Of a stretch of DNA of 44,658 nt, positions 16,940 to 25,341 are shown piece after piece. The position numbers and the translations under genes are program-made. The stretch's first letter is position 1. The number at the start of each line of letters is the position of its first letter. A model generated the notes under the pieces. That model did not search any database. It saw only the letters and a program-made list of their open reading frames with translations, and was not told the origin of the DNA. Location of the stretch: positions 1 to 44,658 of the forward strand of contig JAHFDP010000028.1 in the NCBI GenBank assembly GCA_023248955.1. The letters are read 5' to 3'. This DNA comes from Deltaproteobacteria bacterium (lineage in GTDB: Bacteria > Myxococcota > Myxococcia > Myxococcales > JAHFDP01).

Positions 16940-17740
16940 CTAGACCAGAATATCGACCTGCTCAGCCGATTCCGGCTCCACGCCCAAAAATCGGGCAGCC
17001 ACGCGATCGAACGTCGCGGGCACATCGGTGACGAAGTAGCGGCGCGTTGCAGTGGTGGACGCAGTTCGCGCAAGCGATCGATCGGCCAGAAGCTCCGCCA
17101 CCGTTTCAACCGTGGCGTGCGCGCTATCAATCAGCGTCGTCCCGGGAAGCGTCGCCGCAATGACGCCTGAAAGCAGTGGGTAGTGCGTACATCCGAGGAC
17201 CGCCGTGTCGACCTGACCGCGCAATGTTCCGAGGTAGCGTTCTGCTACCAGTTCGGGAACGGCGCCATCGGTCCAGCCCTCTTCGGCTAGCGGCACAAAG
17301 AGCGGACAGGCCAGCGCAATCACTTCGGCATTCGGCACGGCTGCGGCCAACGCGCGCTGGTAGGCACCGGAAGCGATGGTTCCGGGTGTTCCAAGTACCG
17401 CGATGCGTCCGCGCGTTTTCACGGCAGCCGCCTTGGCGCCCGGCTCGATCACACCGATCACCGGCACGCGACATGTCCGCTGCAGCGCCGGCAACGACTC
17501 GGCCGAGGCGGTATTACAAGCGATCACCAACAACTTGATATTTTGACGTTCCAGAAAACGCGCATTGGCCAGCGCATAGCGCTCCACCACGGCGGCCGAT
17601 TTGGTGCCATAGGGAACGCGCGCGGTGTCGCCAAGATAGACGGTGTGCTCTCGCGGAAGCCGCTCGTGCAACGCGCGAAGGACGGTCAGTCCGCCAACAC
17701 CGGAGTCGAAAACGCCAATGGATAAATCACGCTCGGCCAC
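16940..17740 (-). CDS. murI: Glutamate racemase MurI
   Basis: MurI interconverts L- and D-glutamate and supplies the D-glutamate used by MurD. The 266-residue protein shows the family's N-terminal IGVFDSGVGGLTVL, the LGDTARVPYG block, and the two catalytic cysteines C75 (ACNTAS) and C184 (LGCTHYPLL). It begins at a GTG. Its position facing ftsA places wall-precursor supply beside the dcw cluster. The 22-nt convergent gap with ftsA holds no obvious terminator. Confidence 0.96.
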   Translation of the reverse strand: MAERDLSIGVFDSGVGGLTVLRALHERLPREHTVYLGDTARVPYGTKSAAVVERYALANARFLERQNIKLLVIACNTASAESLPALQRTCRVPVIGVIEPGAKAAAVKTRGRIAVLGTPGTIASGAYQRALAAAVPNAEVIALACPLFVPLAEEGWTDGAVPELVAERYLGTLRGQVDTAVLGCTHYPLLSGVIAATLPGTTLIDSAHATVETVAELLADRSLARTASTTATRRYFVTDVPATFDRVAARFLGVEPESAEQVDILV

Positions 17741-17775
17741 GAAGCTCGTTTAGCACGGTGTCACTGTGGTGAAAA

Positions 17776-18708
17776 TTAGTGCCCCGCGCCCGCTTGCAGA
17801 TCGATCGCACTTTTCAAGCTCACACCCGCTGCGACCGGTAGCAAGAACGATCCGCTGAAACTCGTCGCACCACTCGTTGCGATTCCTTGCGCATCCACCG
17901 CATAACGTCCGGCGTCCAGCGCGTTGTAGCGCGCCCCCAGATCGCCGCAGTTGAACGTCTGCGCATCGCTGAGCGTCCGCGTTCCATCCGCGTTGACGCG
18001 ACTCAAACGAAAGCTGACTTTTTCCACGGCCGCCGCAACGCACGCCTTGCCACCGAAGGTCCAGTCGAATTCCAACGCGCCCGACACGGTCCCCGCGAGA
18101 TCGACCGTGTAGGTCGAGTTGGCGTTCGCCGGCGCGTTTACGTTCACCGCGCCGTTGTAAACAACACTGCCTCCGCGTAGCCCTGCCACGTGCGCGGTGA
18201 ACGCGCCCGGCGCCGTCGTGAAGTCACCGCCGTCGAGTCCCGTACCGTGGCAAACCACCGTCACTGGGCCGCCGCCGAAATCCACGCGCACCTGATCGAC
18301 TTGCGCTTCGGCGCACGAAAGCCCCGCAAAGGACCAGCGCAATTCCACCTGCGCTTGCGCCGTCGTCATAAGGTCGACCGCGTTGACGTTTTCGCTTCCC
18401 GATCGAACGATGACGTTGGCCGAGTCGCTGTACGTTTCATTTCCCGCGGCATCGAATGCATCGAGCGCAACGAAGTACGATCCCGGCGCGAAGTCGGTGA
18501 GCTTCACGCCTTCGACACCGCCGAAGACGCACGGCACGTTGCGTTCAACCTCGCCCGGAATGGTGACGTGCACCGTGGCCACGCCAGCGGCTGCGCAAGA
18601 TTTTCCGCCAAAGGTCCAGAGAAGCGAGAGATCCGCGGGCGCGGAAAGGCCAGGCCCACAAGCCGCCAGCGCGACAACGACGATCAGGAAAACGGTTGGC
18701 CGGATCAT
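17776..18708 (-). CDS. Lipoprotein with three internal cysteine-containing repeats
   Basis: I do not recognise a named family. The 310-residue protein begins with a signal peptide ending in a lipobox, VVALAAC, with the lipidated cysteine at 17. The rest is three copies of an about 90-residue unit, each opening with W-(T/S)-F-(G/A)-G-(K/L)-x-C: W31/C38, W125/C132 and W216/C223. Each has a second cysteine later (C60, C153, C254), so each repeat probably holds one disulphide. The pattern suggests secreted beta-sandwich domains. ATG 18708 follows a GAGGAG site; a longer in-frame start at 18741 would spoil the signal peptide. The gene is divergent from tolQ. Confidence 0.8.
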   Translation of the reverse strand: MIRPTVFLIVVVALAACGPGLSAPADLSLLWTFGGKSCAAAGVATVHVTIPGEVERNVPCVFGGVEGVKLTDFAPGSYFVALDAFDAAGNETYSDSANVIVRSGSENVNAVDLMTTAQAQVELRWSFAGLSCAEAQVDQVRVDFGGGPVTVVCHGTGLDGGDFTTAPGAFTAHVAGLRGGSVVYNGAVNVNAPANANSTYTVDLAGTVSGALEFDWTFGGKACVAAAVEKVSFRLSRVNADGTRTLSDAQTFNCGDLGARYNALDAGRYAVDAQGIATSGATSFSGSFLLPVAAGVSLKSAIDLQAGAGH

Positions 18709-18810
18709 TAGCGTCTCCTCGCTTGTTGAACGTCTTTGCATAAGACGCGCATCGCCTCCGTCTATTCAAGTGTGCTAGAGACGACACTCTAGAAAGTCCA
18801 GGAGAACCGC
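18709..18810. promoter_or_regulatory. Divergent control region between the lipoprotein gene and tolQ
   Basis: This 102-bp region must hold the promoters for both genes. Two small palindromes are visible: CGTCTT-TGCAT-AAGACG (18731-18747) on the lipoprotein side and CTAGAG-ACGACA-CTCTAG (18775-18792) on the tolQ side. They may be operators or hairpins. I see no convincing -35/-10 pair. Confidence 0.4.
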
Positions 18811-19521
18811 ATGATTCCGATCTTCGCCGAGGGCCTCAACTATCTCGAAATCGTGACCCATGGCGGGCCCATCGTGGTCGGCGTGCTCTTGATCCTCGCC
18901 GCGGCTTCGATCGCTTCGTGGGCCATCATCGTCCGCAAACTTCTTCATCTGCGCCAAGCGGGCGCACAGTCGGTTGGCTTCCTCGAAACGTTCTGGCGCA
19001 GCAAGCGCCTGGACGCCATCTACACCGCCGCCGAAGGCCTTCCGGTCAGCCCCATCGCCAACTGTTTTCGCGCAGGCTACGTCGAGCTTTCCAAAGTGAC
19101 CACGGGTACCGGAAATGCCAGCGACACCAGCATGCACGAGCAGCTCGGCGGATTCGAAAACGTCGAGCGCGCACTCAAACGCGCCGCCAACGCGGAGATG
19201 GCGCACCTCGAGCAAACCGTGCCGTTCCTGGCCACCGTGGCTTCGGCGTCGCCGTTCGTCGGACTCTTCGGAACGGTGTGGGGCATCATGGGCGCCTTCC
19301 ACGACATCTATCAGCAGGGCAACGCCAACCTGGCCACCGTGGCGCGGCCAATTTCCGAAGCGCTCATCGCCACCGCCGTCGGCCTCTTCGCCGCGATCCC
19401 CGCCGTCGTGGCCTACAACTTTTTCAACGCCCGCATTCGCCTTCTCGGCAACGAGATGGACAATTTTTCCGCTGACTTTTTGAACATCATCAAACGACAT
19501 TTTTTCAAGAAGGCCGCTTAA
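18811..19521 (+). CDS. tolQ: Tol-Pal system proton channel protein TolQ
   Basis: TolQ and TolR form the proton-motive-force motor that energises TolA during outer-membrane constriction. The 236-residue MotA/TolQ/ExbB-family protein has membrane segments at about 18-42, 140-165 and 178-200. It carries the conserved VASASPFVGLFGTVWGIM block and the channel-lining EALIATAVGLFAAIPAVVAYN helix. An AGGAGA site (18800-18805) precedes ATG 18811. tolR follows after 5 nt. ExbB is the alternative name, but the tolB at the end of the operon supports TolQ. Confidence 0.95.
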   Translation: MIPIFAEGLNYLEIVTHGGPIVVGVLLILAAASIASWAIIVRKLLHLRQAGAQSVGFLETFWRSKRLDAIYTAAEGLPVSPIANCFRAGYVELSKVTTGTGNASDTSMHEQLGGFENVERALKRAANAEMAHLEQTVPFLATVASASPFVGLFGTVWGIMGAFHDIYQQGNANLATVARPISEALIATAVGLFAAIPAVVAYNFFNARIRLLGNEMDNFSADFLNIIKRHFFKKAA

Positions 19522-19526
19522 AGAAA

Positions 19527-19955
19527 ATGGCGTTCTCCTCTGGAAAAGGCGACGGGCGGCCCTCGCTCTCGGAGATCAACATCACGCCGCTGGTCGACGT
19601 GATGTTGGTGTTGCTCATCATCTTCATGGTCACCGCGCCGCTGATTCAGTCGGGCGTGCGCGTCGATTTACCGCAAGCGCGCGCGTCGCAGATGGAGCAC
19701 AGCGAAGAGAAGTTGGTACTCACCATCGACAAGACGCGGCGAATTTTTCTAGGTGACACCGAGCTGCGTTACGACGATCTCGAATCGAAACTTCAGAGCA
19801 ACACGCGATTGCAGCACGACAAGGAACTTTATCTTCACGCCGACCGCAGCCTTCCCTACGGCGTGGTGGTGGACTTCATGGCCGTGGCCAAACGCGCGGG
19901 TATCGAGAGCCTCGGCATGATCACGGATCCGGGCAGCGGGCGGGCGGAACGCTGA
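19527..19955 (+). CDS. tolR: Tol-Pal system protein TolR (ExbD family)
   Basis: This 142-residue bitopic protein has a short cytoplasmic start with SEINITPLVDVMLVLLIIFMV. It contains the essential membrane aspartate of TolR/ExbD and one membrane segment (about 17-40). The periplasmic domain follows, with VDLPQA and the ending LGMITDPG. With TolQ it converts proton flow into movement of the TonB/TolA-like partner encoded next. Its stop overlaps the next gene's ATG by one base. Confidence 0.95.
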   Translation: MAFSSGKGDGRPSLSEINITPLVDVMLVLLIIFMVTAPLIQSGVRVDLPQARASQMEHSEEKLVLTIDKTRRIFLGDTELRYDDLESKLQSNTRLQHDKELYLHADRSLPYGVVVDFMAVAKRAGIESLGMITDPGSGRAER

Positions 19956-20758
19956 TGGCCCATACCGCCGATGGGCTGCTCCCAGCGACGGCGAGTACGC
20001 ACGAGAGCGCGCTCACAGCGCGTCCGCGCGTCGGAACGCTGCGCGGTGTGGTCGCGTCGATCGCCGTGCACGCGGCGGTCTTCGGTGGTGCGCTGACTTA
20101 CACGCTCTACGCGCCGTCGCCCACGCCGCGAAAATTTCTGCAAGCACATCTCGTCGCGCTCGGTGCACCGGCACCCAAGGAGCAGTTGCCGCACAAGGTG
20201 ACGCCGCCTCCCGCGCCGCCGACACGCGCGGTGCCAATGCCCGCCGTGGTTCCACCGCCGATGCCCGCGCATCCCACCGCGGTCTCGGTGCCCGCGCCGC
20301 ACGTTCCGGAAAAATCGCTCTCGCAACGCATGGCCGAAGCGCTCGCGCAGGTGAAAGCGCCGCCGCATCCGTCGCCAGTCACCGCACCGAAATCCGCGGC
20401 CACCACGCCCACCGCTTACGAAGCCGAAGGCCAGCGAACGGGTTCGGTTTACGGCGACGTCACGCGCAGCGAAGAAACCGACGCTTACGGTGCTGCGATC
20501 CTCGAGGCCGTGAAGCAGCACTACGTCGTCCCCAACGTCATCAGCGAGCGCGAACGGATGTACTTGAAGACCGAAGTCATCTTCTGGGTCGGCGCTGACG
20601 GGACAATCGTAAGCCACAAGATCTCGAAATTTTCCGGCAACCATCTCTTCGACGAAGCGGTTGAATCCGCGCTTCGCAAGGCCCATCTTCCCCCACCGCC
20701 GACGGACATTCGCGACGCCGTACGCAAGGACGGAATCGAAATTGACTTCAATCCCTAA
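19955..20758 (+). CDS. TolA/TonB-like energy-transducing protein
   Basis: The 267-residue protein has one N-terminal membrane segment (about 32-53, SIAVHAAVFGGALTYTLYA), a long proline- and alanine-rich periplasmic linker (about 60-150) and a TonB/TolA C-terminal domain (about 170-267) ending LPPPPTDIRDAVRKDGIEIDFNP. It should link the TolQR motor to the outer membrane. The linker is Pro-rich, like TonB, rather than the long alpha-helix of E. coli TolA. The place between tolR and tolB argues for the TolA role. Its 3' end overlaps the proposed tolB start by 17 nt. Confidence 0.88.
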   Translation: MAHTADGLLPATASTHESALTARPRVGTLRGVVASIAVHAAVFGGALTYTLYAPSPTPRKFLQAHLVALGAPAPKEQLPHKVTPPPAPPTRAVPMPAVVPPPMPAHPTAVSVPAPHVPEKSLSQRMAEALAQVKAPPHPSPVTAPKSAATTPTAYEAEGQRTGSVYGDVTRSEETDAYGAAILEAVKQHYVVPNVISERERMYLKTEVIFWVGADGTIVSHKISKFSGNHLFDEAVESALRKAHLPPPPTDIRDAVRKDGIEIDFNP

Positions 20759-22061
20759 AATTCTCGTTTTTTCGTCACTTGTCATTTTCGCAAGTTTGGC
20801 GCGGGCCGATCGAATGCACCTCGACATCTCCGGTGCGAACTTCAAACCCTATCCGTTGGCCGTGGCGGGCTTCTCCGTCTCTGGCAACGACGCCACGCAA
20901 TCGGCAGCGACCATCGTGGCCAAGGTGCTCGACAACGATCTCGCCGTGAGCGGCCTCTTTCAGCTGCTCGATCGCAAATCCTTCCTCGCCAATTCCAAGC
21001 GTGAAGGTTTCACGGCGGCGACGATCGACTTTTCGAAATGGACCGCGGTGGGCGCGGACGGGCTGGTCAAAGCGCTGGTCAGCGGCGACGCCAGCGGAAA
21101 GTTGAAAGTCGAAATTCGTCTCTTCAACGTCACGCTCGGCAACGAAGATCTGCGCAAGGAGTACACCGCGCCCAATCGCGAGCTTGCCCGCGTCGTTGCC
21201 CACAGCATCGCCGACGATCTGTTGAAACACTTCACCGGCGAATCGGGCCCGTTTCGCACACGCCTGGCGTTCGTTCGTGCAACGGCCAATTCGGGAAAAG
21301 AGATCGTGGTGGCCGACTACGACGGTGACGGCGCCGATCGCGTGGCCACCGGCGGCCTCAACCTCTTGCCCACTTGGAATGCCAACGGCCGTGCGTTGGC
21401 CTTTACCAGTTACCGCGGCGGCGCTCCGGGGCTCTTTCGCGTTGACGTCGCTTCGCGCGCAGTGCAGAGCCTGGTCGCGCGCGGCGATCTCGCCACGGGC
21501 CCCGCGTTTTCTCCCGACGGAACGCGGCTCGCCTTCACGCTGAGTGAACAGGGCGACACGCACGTCTACGTCGCCAACGCGGACGGCTCGAATGTGAAGC
21601 GGCTCACCGAAGGATTCGGCATCGACGTTTCGCCAACGTGGAGCCCGGACGGAAAACGCATCGCCTTCGTTTCCTCGCGTGCGGGGTCGCCGCAGATTTA
21701 CGTGATGCTCGCTGACGGGTCCGGACAGACGCGGCTTACGTTCCAGGGCAACTACAATCAGGAGCCGAGTTGGAGTCCGCGCGGCGACGTGATTGCGTTT
21801 ACCGCACGTGACGAGCGGCATGTGTTCGATCTCTTCACCGTGCGCGTTGACAACGGAAAGATCGTGCGACTGACACAGGACCAGGGCAACAACGTGCATT
21901 TAAGCTTCGCGCCGAATGGACGGCTGGCTGCGTTTGCATCGAACCGCCCCGGGCACTGGTCGGTTTACGTGATGAACGCCGCGGATGGTTCGAACCAGCG
22001 AATGCTTATTTCGGAGGCCACGGATGTGACCTCGCCAGCGTGGGGACCGTGGACGAAGTGA
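20742..22061 (+). CDS. tolB: Tol-Pal system periplasmic protein TolB
   Basis: TolB is a periplasmic protein with an N-terminal alpha/beta domain and a six-bladed beta-propeller; it binds Pal and links it to TolA. From TTG 20742 the product has 439 residues: a signal peptide (to about 21, ending ASLARA), the N-terminal domain (about 25-150), then propeller blades with the repeated W(S/N)P(D/R)G pattern, for example SPTWSPDGKRIAFVSSR and YNQEPSWSPRGDVIAFT. TTG is chosen because it gives a clean signal peptide and an AGGA lies 11 nt upstream; a longer in-frame start exists at 20661. No pal gene follows; the next gene is convergent, 7 nt away. Confidence 0.93.
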   Translation: MTSIPKILVFSSLVIFASLARADRMHLDISGANFKPYPLAVAGFSVSGNDATQSAATIVAKVLDNDLAVSGLFQLLDRKSFLANSKREGFTAATIDFSKWTAVGADGLVKALVSGDASGKLKVEIRLFNVTLGNEDLRKEYTAPNRELARVVAHSIADDLLKHFTGESGPFRTRLAFVRATANSGKEIVVADYDGDGADRVATGGLNLLPTWNANGRALAFTSYRGGAPGLFRVDVASRAVQSLVARGDLATGPAFSPDGTRLAFTLSEQGDTHVYVANADGSNVKRLTEGFGIDVSPTWSPDGKRIAFVSSRAGSPQIYVMLADGSGQTRLTFQGNYNQEPSWSPRGDVIAFTARDERHVFDLFTVRVDNGKIVRLTQDQGNNVHLSFAPNGRLAAFASNRPGHWSVYVMNAADGSNQRMLISEATDVTSPAWGPWTK

Positions 22062-22068
22062 CGCGCGA

Positions 22069-25000
22069 CTAAAAGAGCCCGATGCTGATGTTCGGATAGT
22101 AGGGAGCCTCACCAAGCAACGGATCCGGCTGAACATTGATCCCGAGATCCAGCGACGCCGGCCCGATCGGCGTCAGGTACCGAGCGCCAAATCCAACGGC
22201 CCAGCGCAACTCGCGCAACACTTGCAACACCGTGTGTTGATCTAGGCCAGCCCAAGCCTGCTGTGGATCGACCCACAGATTTCCCGCATCGACGAACACG
22301 CCTCCGTCGAGCAGCGAGAAGATCGGAAACCGCAATTCCAACTTGAATAGCCCGAAGGCCTGACCACCTTCCGAGGGAATAGGCTGACCGCGCACCAGCG
22401 CTTGCGCGGTCGACGTGCAGGAAGCCCCTGAAATCAAGAGTTGACAATTTTTCACCTCGGCCGAAAGGTCCGCGCGGCGGTCTTGCGGGATCAATTGATC
22501 CTCGTGAAAGCCGCGTAGTGTTTGTGATCCGCCGAGGTAAAAACGTTTCGGCAAAATGGTCTCCGAGGTTGGCGAAAGCTTCACCACCACGCCCGCACGC
22601 CCCGAGAGCGCCAGCGTCCAGCGGGGTTTTCCGAGCGGGATGTAGCCCGACAACCGCAGCTCCGGCTTCACGAATTGCACGTCGAAGGGTTCACCCACAC
22701 GCTCGCCGGGCTTCGGATTGTGACGCGCGAAAAAGGCGTGATCCAACTCGGCGGAGACCTGCCCCAAAAAACCGCGGCCCGGATTGTTGGCGTCGTCGCG
22801 GTAGTCGGCGATGAGGCTTCCACCGAGCGTGCCCAAAACCGTCACGCCGTCTGGAATGCGAAAGAGCTGGAGGTTCGTAGCGTTCGAAAGATCGAGCCCG
22901 AAGGCGGAATCGTTGCGCGCGATCTGATCGGCTTCGACTCCGGGCTGGAGCTGCGCACGCCAGTTACCGACGTTGAGCGACACCGTGAAGGACGCACCGC
23001 CGTTCTCGAGGAGATAGGCGGGACGAATCGCGCGTTCGTGCAAAACGTCGACGCGCAACGAAAGGCTGCGGCTGATGCCGTAAGCGTGGGGCAGCGTGAA
23101 GGAGAAGTCGACCTTGCGCTCGAAAAAATCGAGCGGCGGATTCACCGTCACGCAGCCGCCCGAACCGACGGTGTTGAACCGCAGCGCATTACACAGCGAA
23201 TCCGAGTAGCGAAGGATCGGATAGTTCAGCTTGGCGGCCACGGAAAACGACTCCCCAAGCCCGAGCTGATTTTGGTGCACCCACGTCACGACCGTGCGCG
23301 GTCCGTCGGCCAGCGAGGCACCGCCGTACCACTCGATCGAGTCGAGCGGATCCTCGCGCACGGTGACCACCACCGCCTTTTCTTTCTCGACCACATCGGG
23401 ATCGGAGGGCACCACGCTCGCCGAGAGAAAGAGCGCCGACTGAATCAGCGCCTGCTGCGACCGCAAAAGTTTTTCCGGATCGAACACATCACCCGCGTGC
23501 AACTCCACCGCATCGTTGATCACACCGGGTGACGTTCGCCGAAAACCGCGTAGCTCCACGCGCGAGACGCGCACCTCGGGCCCTTGGTTCACAGCGAACA
23601 CAAGCTTCGCGTGACGACGATCCGCGTCGAACTCCTCGCGATCCTCGACATGCGCGAAGAGGTGACCCAGGTGGCCGAAGTGTTTGGCCAACCGATCCAC
23701 GTCCTGTGTTACATCGTAATACCGTAGCGGTTCACCAACCTTGGTCGAGAGCGCCGAGCGAAGCAGCGTTGTTTCCCCCACGCCTAGCGACGCGATGTCT
23801 CCAACGACATCCACGATCTTGATCCCCGACACCAGCGTCTGTACGCCCTCTTTGACATTGATCTCCACGTTCAACCGATCGCCGAGCGCGGTTCGAATTT
23901 GCGGCGGATCCACGCGCGCATCGAGATAACCTTGGCTCTTGTAGAGATCCTCGATGCTGCGCAACGCCTGCTGATAAAGACGCGGCACGTAGACCGCTTC
24001 GGGATCGACGGTAGTGTGACCTTTGGGTGCCGGATACAGCCGCCCCATGACGCCCAGCGTGTTGAGGGTTTCGGGATCGATGGTGTCGTCGGGATCGGCG
24101 ACGAGGTGCGCCGCAAGCACTTGCTGCACGCGCGCGCGCAGATCCGCTTCTGAAAAACGGGTGTTGCCGGCGAAGTGTAGCGCCGCCACCGGACGCGGAT
24201 TTCCCTCGACGACCGAGAAGGAGACGAGCACCTCGCCAGGCTTTCGCGCGGGAACTTCACGCACCGACACCGACACGGGAGACACTTCGCCAAGGGGTGC
24301 ACCATGCGCGCCGTTGCGAAACGCGAGGTGCAAGAAGCCCATCGTTTCGTAGAAGGAGCTCAGTCGACCCGCGAGGTCTTGCTTGGCAATTTCGTCGAGG
24401 ACTCCATCGCCGGTATCCGTGAGCTTGGTCTTCAAAAGTTGCGTGGAGAGACGACGGTTGCCGCGCACCACAAACGTTACACGCGGACCGGTCAGCGTGT
24501 TGCACAGGACGCGAACGTGCAACGCGTCGACGAACTCGAGTTGCGGCTCACTCACCGTGGCGCGCAAGTAGCGCTCTTTGCGAAAGCGATCTTGCAGCGA
24601 CTGCACGCCCGCGGCGAGCGCTTCCAAATTCAGAATGTCACCCGGCCCCAATCCGAGCGCGGCGCGAAGGACAACCGCCGACAGCGCACTGGTCGGCAAA
24701 AACGCTACCGAGGTGATGCGGGTCGGCTCACCTTCGTGAACCTCCGCCTCCAAACTAACATCCTCGCCAACCTGGCGCGGACGCAACACCACCGACGCTT
24801 GCCGATAGCCCGAGCGAAAGTAGACCGTGCGAATCGCCTCTGCGGCCGCAGCCGCGCGCGATGGTAGATATTCAGTACCTGGAGACAAGTTCGCGGCGCG
24901 CACCAGCACGGCCTCCTCGAGCGCGCGAACCCCCTGGAATGCGATGCCGCTGAGCAGCCGCCGCGGCGTGCAGGAAAAAAGGAGCGTGACCCGCTCCGGT

Positions 25001-25341
25001 GTTATCGACCCGGCGACGGGCACGGCCGCCGCCACCGGCGTCACGAACACCTGCACCGCGCTAAATTTTCCGCTGTGGTGTAGGGCGCGAAGCACTTTGG
25101 CCAGCGCCGATCGTGACAGCGGATTTCCAGGTGCTACATGAAAATCGTCGGTGTCACCTGGCGAGATGTGCAAGTTGTCATGAATGGCGCCGAGGTCGGC
25201 TCCGCGCACGCCGGAAAACTCCACGCCCGCGATGATCGGCCTCGCCACTTCGTTCCGATCCGTCGGGGGCGTACCGGAAGCCCCTCCCGATTCCTGGGCG
25301 GCCGCAACGCTCGCGATCACCAGAACGAACACGAACTTCAC
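22069..25341 (-). CDS. Omp85-family outer-membrane protein (BamA/TamA-like) with about seven POTRA domains
   Basis: Omp85 proteins insert beta-barrels into, or move substrates across, the outer membrane. This 1090-residue protein has a signal peptide (about 1-15, SVAAA), roughly seven POTRA-like repeats (about 36-125, 128-205, 207-285, 287-380, 384-498, 500-585, 590-665) and a C-terminal barrel (about 668-1090). The barrel has the loop-6 motif TLRGF and a terminal Phe. BamA usually has five POTRA domains and TamA three, so this is long. GTG 25341 overlaps the stop of the tamB-like gene (GTGA), which favours a TamA-like pairing, but a BamA role cannot be excluded. POTRA boundaries are by eye. 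Confidence 0.88.
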   Translation of the reverse strand: MKFVFVLVIASVAAAQESGGASGTPPTDRNEVARPIIAGVEFSGVRGADLGAIHDNLHISPGDTDDFHVAPGNPLSRSALAKVLRALHHSGKFSAVQVFVTPVAAAVPVAGSITPERVTLLFSCTPRRLLSGIAFQGVRALEEAVLVRAANLSPGTEYLPSRAAAAAEAIRTVYFRSGYRQASVVLRPRQVGEDVSLEAEVHEGEPTRITSVAFLPTSALSAVVLRAALGLGPGDILNLEALAAGVQSLQDRFRKERYLRATVSEPQLEFVDALHVRVLCNTLTGPRVTFVVRGNRRLSTQLLKTKLTDTGDGVLDEIAKQDLAGRLSSFYETMGFLHLAFRNGAHGAPLGEVSPVSVSVREVPARKPGEVLVSFSVVEGNPRPVAALHFAGNTRFSEADLRARVQQVLAAHLVADPDDTIDPETLNTLGVMGRLYPAPKGHTTVDPEAVYVPRLYQQALRSIEDLYKSQGYLDARVDPPQIRTALGDRLNVEINVKEGVQTLVSGIKIVDVVGDIASLGVGETTLLRSALSTKVGEPLRYYDVTQDVDRLAKHFGHLGHLFAHVEDREEFDADRRHAKLVFAVNQGPEVRVSRVELRGFRRTSPGVINDAVELHAGDVFDPEKLLRSQQALIQSALFLSASVVPSDPDVVEKEKAVVVTVREDPLDSIEWYGGASLADGPRTVVTWVHQNQLGLGESFSVAAKLNYPILRYSDSLCNALRFNTVGSGGCVTVNPPLDFFERKVDFSFTLPHAYGISRSLSLRVDVLHERAIRPAYLLENGGASFTVSLNVGNWRAQLQPGVEADQIARNDSAFGLDLSNATNLQLFRIPDGVTVLGTLGGSLIADYRDDANNPGRGFLGQVSAELDHAFFARHNPKPGERVGEPFDVQFVKPELRLSGYIPLGKPRWTLALSGRAGVVVKLSPTSETILPKRFYLGGSQTLRGFHEDQLIPQDRRADLSAEVKNCQLLISGASCTSTAQALVRGQPIPSEGGQAFGLFKLELRFPIFSLLDGGVFVDAGNLWVDPQQAWAGLDQHTVLQVLRELRWAVGFGARYLTPIGPASLDLGINVQPDPLLGEAPYYPNISIGLF

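Noticed and set aside
22675-23532. Long open frame on the + strand inside the Omp85 gene
   Set aside because: It is antisense to clear POTRA and barrel coding, has no recognisable domains, and is the kind of shadow frame common in GC-rich DNA.
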